From Clostridia bacterium (GTDB taxonomy: Bacteria > Bacillota > Clostridia > Christensenellales > Maliibacteriaceae), in contig JAGBGW010000081.1 in assembly GCA_017935825.1 (NCBI GenBank), forward strand, positions 1-5,254: a stretch of 5,254 bases of DNA, read 5' to 3'. The position numbers were made by a program, and so were the translations under genes. Positions 1 to 4,060 of the stretch are shown one piece after another (positions within the stretch are counted from its first letter, which is position 1; the number at the start of each line of letters is the position of its first letter). The notes under the pieces were generated by a model. The model did no database searches and was not told the origin of the DNA. It saw only the letters and a program-made list of their open reading frames with translations.

Positions 1-391
1 GAAGGGCGAGGTACTCCCCCTTGGGCACGATCTGTCCGTTGTAGCAGATGCTTGGAAAATCCTCCAAGGAAAGTGAAACCGACACGTCTGCATCGCTGCC
101 GTTTCGCGCAAGCGTTTCCTTGGCTGTGATTCTGATTTCATCAAGATAGCCGTCTACCACCTGCTGTGCTTCCCGGCGGGAAGAAACAGCGCGCATATCG
201 TCTGCCAGCAGTTCCAAAACCGCATCGCGGACGAAGAGCTTCTGCGCCTGATCGGATGCATCATTGGACTGTGCCACCACATGCAGCCGCAGCATGGAGT
301 CGGCATCGGGCACTGCCTGTGCCGTGTGATATTTTGTCATCATGGGCAGACAACAGGCAAGGGACAAAACCAACAGAAGAAACTTTTTCAC
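1..391 (-). CDS. spoIIR: Stage II sporulation protein R (SpoIIR), C-terminus cut by window edge
   Basis: SpoIIR is made in the forespore and exported into the intermembrane space, where it triggers the SpoIIGA protease to cleave pro-sigma-E in the mother cell. I translated 130 residues by hand; family members are about 200-plus, so the C-terminal part lies outside the window. Seen: a Lys-Lys N-terminus followed by a hydrophobic stretch (about residues 4-18) that suits a signal or membrane segment; the family hallmark LRLHVVAQSNDASDQAQK at 34-51, followed by VRDAVL at 54-59; and FPSICYNGQIVPKGEYLAL at 112-130, matching the conserved FP...PAGEYEALR region. I chose GTG at 391 because it gives a typical MKKFLLL start and has AAAGGA 11 bases upstream. 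ATG at 403 directly abuts that AAAGG and is too close to use it. The gene starts about 48 bases after ispE with no terminator between, so co-transcription is likely. No convincing sigma-F promoter was seen. Confidence 0.93.
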   Translation of the reverse strand, partial: MKKFLLLVLSLACCLPMMTKYHTAQAVPDADSMLRLHVVAQSNDASDQAQKLFVRDAVLELLADDMRAVSSRREAQQVVDGYLDEIRITAKETLARNGSDADVSVSLSLEDFPSICYNGQIVPKGEYLAL

Positions 392-402
392 TGCACACAC
401 CA

Positions 403-408
403 TCCTTT
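403..408 (-). promoter_or_regulatory. Ribosome binding site of spoIIR
   Basis: AAAGGA lies 11 bases upstream of the GTG at 391 and directly abuts the ATG at 403. This favours the GTG as start, although the spacing is a little long. GGATGG a few bases further on could also take part. Confidence 0.5.
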
Positions 409-439
409 GATGAATACAGTATGTGCAGTATTTTATTTG

Positions 440-1285
440 TTATACGGTATATGCGTAAGTATGCCAGAAAACTTTACCCTCCAGCGCTTCGTCTGCCGCC
501 TTGGCATCTTCTTCCGTTTCAAAAAGACCCACACAGGCTGCGCCGCTGCCCGTCATAAAGACAGCTTTTGCACCCACGCAAGAGAGAACCGCAAGGGTAT
601 CGTTGACGTCTGCACAAAGTTCCTGCGCAGCAGGCTGCATCACATTGGCAGTGGGAAGAAGCATATAAAGTGTAGCAAAATCGCCTGCTTCCAGAGCTTT
701 TGCAATGCGATCGTTATCAGGATGGTTGGCGATTCCAAACTCATCGCATTTTTTGAACACGCTTCCTGTGGGAAGGTTGCCCTCGCCCATGGCAAGCACC
801 AGATGATAGCATCTGTCACCGCCGCAGGGGGAAAGAATCTCGCCCCTTCCCTTTGCCCGCTTTCTGCCTGCAAAGTAGCAGTAGGGCACGTCAGAGCCGA
901 TGGAAAGGGCAAGTTCCGCCATCTCTTCATCGGGTACGTTGGTATTCCAAAGTTGGTTCAGCGCACGCAAGGTTGCCGCCGCGTCACTGCTTCCGCCCGC
1001 CATGCCTGCACCTGAAGGGATGTTTTTCTCCATGGAGATCACAGCACCCATGTTCGTGCCCGTATGCTTTTGCAGTGCATCCGCCGCGCGAAAGACAAGG
1101 TTATCGCGCATATTCGCAACGTCGGCAATGTTTGCAACAACGATCTTGCCGTCATCCGTGGGCGTGATATCCAGCACATCGCACAGGGACACCGAATCCA
1201 TGATCATATCCAGCACATGCCAGGGACCATTCACCCCTGTGATCTCCAGTGTCCAGTTGATTTTGGCGTGGGCATAAAAGCGCAT
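440..1285 (-). CDS. ispE: 4-diphosphocytidyl-2-C-methyl-D-erythritol kinase (IspE)
   Basis: IspE is the cytosolic GHMP-family kinase that phosphorylates the 2-hydroxyl of CDP-methylerythritol with ATP, the fourth step of the MEP pathway to isoprenoid precursors. The product is 281 residues, normal for the family. Seen: AHAKINWTLEI at 5-15 with the conserved Lys8; the glycine-rich ATP loop PSGAGMAGGSSDAAA at 90-104; GSDVPYCYFAG at 130-140 with the predicted catalytic base Asp132; and the third GHMP motif TGSGAACVGLF at 245-255. The open frame extends 14 codons further upstream to 1327, but ATG 1285 is chosen because it has AAGGTGG eight bases upstream and puts the AKIN motif at the usual distance from the N-terminus. 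It lies 66 bases after sipL and just before spoIIR, and may have its own promoter. The identification is secure. Confidence 0.97.
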   Translation of the reverse strand: MRFYAHAKINWTLEITGVNGPWHVLDMIMDSVSLCDVLDITPTDDGKIVVANIADVANMRDNLVFRAADALQKHTGTNMGAVISMEKNIPSGAGMAGGSSDAAATLRALNQLWNTNVPDEEMAELALSIGSDVPYCYFAGRKRAKGRGEILSPCGGDRCYHLVLAMGEGNLPTGSVFKKCDEFGIANHPDNDRIAKALEAGDFATLYMLLPTANVMQPAAQELCADVNDTLAVLSCVGAKAVFMTGSGAACVGLFETEEDAKAADEALEGKVFWHTYAYTV

Positions 1286-1293
1286 AAGTCGAA

Positions 1294-1300
1294 CCACCTT
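1294..1300 (-). promoter_or_regulatory. Ribosome binding site deciding the ispE start
   Basis: AAGGTGG sits eight bases before ATG 1285 and has no counterpart before the upstream in-frame start at 1327. Its last three bases (TGG) also belong to a possible hairpin, GAACCA (1317-1312) with TGGTTC (1296-1291), which could partly hide the site in transcripts that read through from sipL. Confidence 0.8.
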
Positions 1301-1318
1301 CAAAGCATTGATGGTTCT

Positions 1319-1347
1319 ATTATGCACACATGCCCCGATACCTGCAA
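1319..1347 (-). promoter_or_regulatory. Possible sigma-A promoter for ispE
   Basis: The -35-like TTGCAG (1347-1342) and -10 CATAAT (1324-1319, five of six to consensus) are separated by exactly 17 bases, in the short gap between sipL and ispE. Transcription would start near 1312, leaving a leader of roughly 27 bases that contains the ispE ribosome site. The -35 match is only moderate (three of six). A housekeeping promoter here makes biological sense because ispE is needed in growth, whereas sipL upstream looks sporulation-specific. It is seen by eye only. Confidence 0.42.
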
Positions 1348-1351
1348 GCGC

Positions 1352-2890
1352 TCAGGAGACAATTCTTCTGTAAAGGATCACTTTATCCCCCACACAGAGG
1401 GGCTTATTTTCATACTTTGGATTTGCCGCCAGCACTGCATCCAACGACACATTGAAGCGTTTTGCAATGGACCAAAGGTCGTCGTTTGCAGTCGCGACGC
1501 TCATGACGATGGCACTTTCATCCTGCGCAGGTGCAATGTCTCGGACGCTTTCCACATATTCTGTTTGATGCGGCTGCATGCAGCTAAATTCCACTTCCAG
1601 CTGCACACGGCAATCGACCTGTGTTTCATCCAATACAGTTGCGCTTGCCTGCAGGCACCAGGCCTTTGCCTGCAAACTTTCTGCACAACAGGCAAAGGCT
1701 GCCCGCTCTTCAAAAGGAATGGCTGCATGAAAGCCATAAATTGCATGTGCGTCTCCTTGTGCACGATAGACAACATCACACATCAGCACGCCCACAGCAA
1801 GTGCTGCATCCTGGGTATCCACCACGGAACGCACGATCGGTCTTGCGCGCATAAAGATGACCTGTTCCATGGGCGGGTACCCGCCCGGCAGGGTGACGGA
1901 AAAGCGAAGCATCCGCTGCGTATTTTTAACTGCAGCAGGCCTGCAAAGCATGACCTGTTTTGTCTGCAGCTGTGTCTGATGTCCCGGAAGATAGGCATCC
2001 ACCGGCAGTTGCAGCTGAATCTCCTGCCAAAGGGATGCGTTGGCAAGCAGACGTGCCTCCACATCCAACAGGCGATATTCCCCCATCTCATCTGTTACCG
2101 GCGTTACTTCCAATGCATCCACAGCAAGGATCACAGATGCATTTTCTCCCATACCACGCTGTTCCCACTCCAAATCAAAGCCAAAGGGAAGATTAAAAGA
2201 TGCAGTATAAAACTGCGGCGGCTGTGCATCGTCATAGTAAGCAGTAAATACGATCAATTCGCCATCCACATGGGTACCCTCTACTGTACCTGCTACATCG
2301 CGCACCACGGCAAACGCATCGCTTGCAATCACCGTTGAAACAGCAGGTGCACGGGCAGGAAGTTGTGCCTGCCGCAAAATATCTACTGCCTGTGTCTGCC
2401 GCTCCAGCGTTTCCACCGCAGCAAACTCCTGCTTTTTCACCTGCAGCTGCGGGTTTTGTATATCCATATCAAGCTGTGCTGTATCAAGCACCCATACGGC
2501 AAATTCCACATCCGCAGTCAAAGAAGTGGTGCGCGGATTTTCCAACACTTCCTCTACATCTTCTACCTGGATGACATACCGTGTCTGCATACCCGTCGCG
2601 CTTCCTGGAGTCTGCATGCTGTGGCGAAAGTTAGACTGTGCCTGCAGTACTGCCACATCATCAGACGCATCCTCGCTTACATAAAGCACTTCAAAAATCA
2701 ATCGACCTGAAATTTCAAGCATATCGTTTTGCACCTGTGCTCCATCGGGCACAACAGATGCCGTCACACTGATCACGCGGGCAATATCGCTTTGATCAGC
2801 CTCCAGCTCGATCCTGCCCTGCAGCTGTACTTCTTCTTTTGTGTGAAATACGACCCGATCTGCGCGCATGTTTTGTGTATCCTGCTGCAT
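1352..2890 (-). CDS. sipL: SipL-type spore coat assembly protein: SPOCS (DUF3794) repeats plus C-terminal LysM
   Basis: In Clostridioides difficile, SipL is a mother-cell protein that binds the SpoIVA ATPase through its LysM domain and anchors the coat at the forespore surface, the role SpoVID plays in Bacillus. The product is 512 residues, close to known SipL (about 520). I read three beta-rich SPOCS-like repeats at roughly 32-133, 172-282 and 328-437, each with alternating polar and hydrophobic strands. A LysM domain follows at about 463-507 (DLWSIAKRFNVSLDAVLAANP, then VGDKVILY). No signal peptide or membrane segment is seen, as expected for a cytosolic coat-morphogenetic protein. ATG 2890 is chosen for its perfect AAGGAGG; the longer frame to 2980 would start inside the spo0A terminator. 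A strong sigma-E-like promoter lies just upstream, and ispE and spoIIR follow. All eight cysteines fall in the C-terminal 40 percent. A different SPOCS/LysM coat protein is possible, but the architecture and neighbours favour SipL. Confidence 0.88.
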   Translation of the reverse strand: MQQDTQNMRADRVVFHTKEEVQLQGRIELEADQSDIARVISVTASVVPDGAQVQNDMLEISGRLIFEVLYVSEDASDDVAVLQAQSNFRHSMQTPGSATGMQTRYVIQVEDVEEVLENPRTTSLTADVEFAVWVLDTAQLDMDIQNPQLQVKKQEFAAVETLERQTQAVDILRQAQLPARAPAVSTVIASDAFAVVRDVAGTVEGTHVDGELIVFTAYYDDAQPPQFYTASFNLPFGFDLEWEQRGMGENASVILAVDALEVTPVTDEMGEYRLLDVEARLLANASLWQEIQLQLPVDAYLPGHQTQLQTKQVMLCRPAAVKNTQRMLRFSVTLPGGYPPMEQVIFMRARPIVRSVVDTQDAALAVGVLMCDVVYRAQGDAHAIYGFHAAIPFEERAAFACCAESLQAKAWCLQASATVLDETQVDCRVQLEVEFSCMQPHQTEYVESVRDIAPAQDESAIVMSVATANDDLWSIAKRFNVSLDAVLAANPKYENKPLCVGDKVILYRRIVS

Positions 2891-2898
2891 ATCGACTG

Positions 2899-2905
2899 CC
2901 TCCTT
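2899..2905 (-). promoter_or_regulatory. Ribosome binding site deciding the sipL start
   Basis: AAGGAGG is a perfect Shine-Dalgarno sequence eight bases upstream of ATG 2890. It rejects the more distal in-frame ATG at 2980. Confidence 0.92.
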
Positions 2906-2918
2906 TTTATCGATCACG

Positions 2919-2933
2919 TTGTCTCGCAGACAA
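2919..2933 (-). repeat. Hyphenated palindrome at the sipL transcription start
   Basis: TTGTCT-3-AGACAA is a perfect 6-base inverted repeat with a three-base centre. It overlaps the last two bases of the sigma-E-like -10 and covers the expected start of transcription. It could be an operator or a small hairpin at the 5' end of the sipL message. The ACAA half-site is loosely like the mother-cell regulator SpoIIID, but not enough to assign it. Confidence 0.5.
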
Positions 2934-2960
2934 TATATGCGTGCAGCTGTACAAACATGC
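2932..2960 (-). promoter_or_regulatory. Sigma-E-type (mother-cell) promoter of sipL
   Basis: The -10 CATATATT (2939-2932) fits the sigma-E consensus CATAYANT completely. The -35 GCATGTT (2960-2954) matches KMATATT at six of seven positions, with a 14-base spacer, which is the normal geometry. Transcription would start near 2925, about 35 bases before the sipL ATG. sipL is known to be sigma-E dependent in C. difficile, which supports the call. The -35 begins one base after the T-run of the spo0A terminator. Confidence 0.7.
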
Positions 2961-3002
2961 AAAACATCCGAAGCTCCCATTAAGAATCTTCGGATGTTTT
3001 TT
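2961..3002 (-). terminator. Rho-independent terminator of spo0A, probably bidirectional
   Basis: AAAACATCCGAAG (2961-2973) and CTTCGGATGTTTT (2988-3000) form a perfect 13-base inverted repeat around a 14-base loop. It lies 22 bases after the spo0A stop. In the minus direction the stem ends in four T; in the plus direction it ends in six T (2997-3002), so it could stop transcripts from either side. It separates spo0A transcription from sipL. Confidence 0.85.
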
Positions 3003-3024
3003 CTGAAAGTAACGGTCTTGCAAT

Positions 3025-3810
3025 CTATGCTGAAATCTGTTTTTGCTCCATGGATAATTTGTCTGCGATCAACGCAATAAACTCACCGTTTGTAGGCTTA
3101 TCCCCTCGTGAATAAATATTGATGCCAAACACCTGATTGATATTTTCGATGCGTCCACGAGAGAAGGCTACTTCAATGGCATGGCGAATAGCACGTTCCA
3201 CCTTGCTTGCGGTGGTATCACAGATTTGTGCGATGCCGGGATAAAGTTCCTTGGTGATACGGTTGATGATGTCTTTATTGGCAATGACCATCTTCACAGC
3301 TTCGCGAAGGTAGGTATACCCTTTGATATGTGCAGGAATGCCGATCATAAGGAAGATACTGGTGATGCGCTCATCCAAAGATCTGGATGCCGCCACCTGA
3401 ATGCTTTGACGATTGCCTGTGGAATAGGATTGTTTGTCCATCATCAATTGGCGGATGCGCTTGACCAAAACGTCCATATCGTAAGGCTTGACCATATAGT
3501 ACTTTGCACCAAGGTCGATGGCGCGGCGGATGAAGTCCTCCTGCCCGATGGCGGAGGTGACGATGATCTCAGGACGGGGCATCTGGCTTTTATTCAGCGA
3601 TTCAAGGAATGTAAAACCATCGTGATTGGGCATGATCAGATCCAGCAGCACCACGTCAGGATTCAGCGTGCGCACCATATCAATGCCCTGACTGCCGTCG
3701 CCTGCACAGCCGATCACATCAAGGTCATCCTGCGTTTTCAAATAGTCGCGCATCACACGGCGAAGGTCGGGATTGTCTTCCACGATCACGATCGTTGTTT
3801 TCTCGCTCAT
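3025..3810 (-). CDS. spo0A: Sporulation master response regulator Spo0A
   Basis: Spo0A is the phosphorylated transcription factor that commits the cell to sporulation by binding 0A boxes (TGNCGAA). The product is 261 residues, against 267 in B. subtilis. The receiver domain (about 5-125) has acidic-pocket residues Glu11 and Asp12, phospho-acceptor Asp57 in VVLLDLIMP, Thr85 in IIVTSA, and Lys108 in YYMVKPY. A linker leads to the Spo0A effector domain (about 145-255), with GIPAHIKGYTYLREA at 157-171, the recognition-helix signature TTASKVERAIRHAIEVAF at 199-216, and KPTNGEFIALIADKL at 238-252. Start ATG 3810 has GGGAGG eight bases upstream; the frame continues to a TTG at 3852 without matching the family. 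The conserved His-Glu before IG is Leu-Met here (154-155), and AIEVAW is AIEVAF. Upstream are an 0A box and a sigma-A-type promoter; a terminator follows, so it looks monocistronic. Confidence 0.98.
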   Translation of the reverse strand: MSEKTTIVIVEDNPDLRRVMRDYLKTQDDLDVIGCAGDGSQGIDMVRTLNPDVVLLDLIMPNHDGFTFLESLNKSQMPRPEIIVTSAIGQEDFIRRAIDLGAKYYMVKPYDMDVLVKRIRQLMMDKQSYSTGNRQSIQVAASRSLDERITSIFLMIGIPAHIKGYTYLREAVKMVIANKDIINRITKELYPGIAQICDTTASKVERAIRHAIEVAFSRGRIENINQVFGINIYSRGDKPTNGEFIALIADKLSMEQKQISA

Positions 3811-3818
3811 AGGTGTTT

Positions 3819-3824
3819 CCTCCC
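3819..3824 (-). promoter_or_regulatory. Ribosome binding site of spo0A
   Basis: GGGAGG lies eight bases before ATG 3810 and fixes the start against the longer frame that begins at TTG 3852. Confidence 0.9.
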
Positions 3825-3848
3825 AAAAAGTGTAAGTATTTCTCTCCT

Positions 3849-3883
3849 GCAAACATGCAGCGCGCTTTTATCATCATGTTTGC
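3849..3883 (-). repeat. Stem-loop in the spo0A leader
   Basis: GCAAACATG (3883-3875 on the message strand) and CATGTTTGC (3857-3849) form a perfect 9-base stem with a 17-base loop. It lies within the untranslated leader expected from the 3905-3933 promoter and ends 25 bases before the spo0A ribosome site. No T-run follows, so it is not a terminator. It could be an RNA structure affecting stability or translation, or a DNA operator. Confidence 0.6.
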
Positions 3884-3904
3884 GTGATTTCTTTCAACAC
3901 CCAT

Positions 3905-3933
3905 AGAGTACCACCTCTGCATATCATTGTCAA
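3905..3933 (-). promoter_or_regulatory. Sigma-A-type promoter of spo0A
   Basis: A perfect -35 TTGACA (3933-3928) is followed after 17 bases by TACTCT (3910-3905), a weak -10 (three of six) helped by a TG one base upstream, which gives an extended -10. Transcription would begin near 3898, leaving a leader of almost 90 bases. The bases from 3934 to 3928 (ATTGACA) also match the 0A box complement at five of seven positions, so Spo0A might bind weakly over the -35. Confidence 0.65.
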
Positions 3934-3958
3934 TAAAAATGTGACGTATTTATGTAAC

Positions 3959-3967
3959 TTTTCCTGT
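3959..3967 (-). promoter_or_regulatory. Sigma-H-like -35 element, no matching -10 seen
   Basis: ACAGGAAAA matches the sigma-H -35 consensus RNAGGAWWW at every position and overlaps the end of the 0A box. The expected -10 (RNNGAAT) is not present 11-12 bases downstream, so a working sigma-H promoter, such as the one upstream of B. subtilis spo0A, is only a possibility. Confidence 0.25.
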
Positions 3968-3971
3968 CGAA
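3965..3971 (+). promoter_or_regulatory. 0A box (Spo0A binding site) upstream of spo0A
   Basis: TGTCGAA is an exact match to the Spo0A target TGNCGAA. It lies 31 bases upstream of the spo0A -35 and about 155 bases before the start codon, in the only sizeable non-coding gap of the window. Position and exact match suggest autoregulation by Spo0A~P, as known in Bacillus. Confidence 0.7.
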
Positions 3972-4008
3972 TGTTACGTTATTCACATATTCTGCAGTTT
4001 TTTCATAC

Positions 4009-4044
4009 AAAAAACAACACCGTGTGTATTGCTACACACGGTGT
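4009..4044 (-). terminator. Rho-independent terminator of glpK
   Basis: A perfect 12-base inverted repeat (TACACACGGTGT at 4033-4044 with its complement at 4017-4028) closes a four-base loop. On the minus strand it is followed by TG and six T (4014-4009). It begins 16 bases after the glpK stop, so spo0A should not be read from the glpK transcript. Confidence 0.95.
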
Positions 4045-4060
4045 CTGTGTCACGCTGCTG

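Noticed and set aside
405..445. AATAC...GTATT inverted repeat between ispE and spoIIR
   Set aside because: Only five pairs, no G/C-rich stem and no T-run; not a terminator.
421..480. GCATA elements like a sigma-F -35 upstream of spoIIR
   Set aside because: No GG-containing sigma-F -10 follows at 14-16 bases from either copy, so no promoter is claimed.
281..1015. Plus-strand open frame over ispE and the spoIIR start
   Set aside because: Antisense shadow of IspE, whose GHMP motifs are clear.
2258..2264. 0A box match (TGGCGAA on the minus strand)
   Set aside because: It lies in the middle of the sipL coding region, and a 7-base degenerate site is expected by chance.
1064..2338. Long plus-strand open frame (424 codons) antisense to sipL and ispE
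   Set aside because: It is the opposite strand of well-supported genes, has no recognisable domain, has unusual His/Cys/Gln-rich composition and no ribosome site.
2891..2980. N-terminal extension of SipL to ATG 2980
   Set aside because: The start would lie in the loop of the spo0A terminator and upstream of the sigma-E promoter; ATG 2890 has a perfect ribosome site.
3811..3852. N-terminal extension of Spo0A to TTG 3852
   Set aside because: It would translate the spo0A ribosome site and one arm of the leader hairpin; MSEKTTIVIVED is the normal Spo0A beginning.
3181..3906. Plus-strand open frame antisense to spo0A (241 codons)
   Set aside because: Shadow of spo0A, which is identified beyond doubt on the other strand; no ribosome site or domain.
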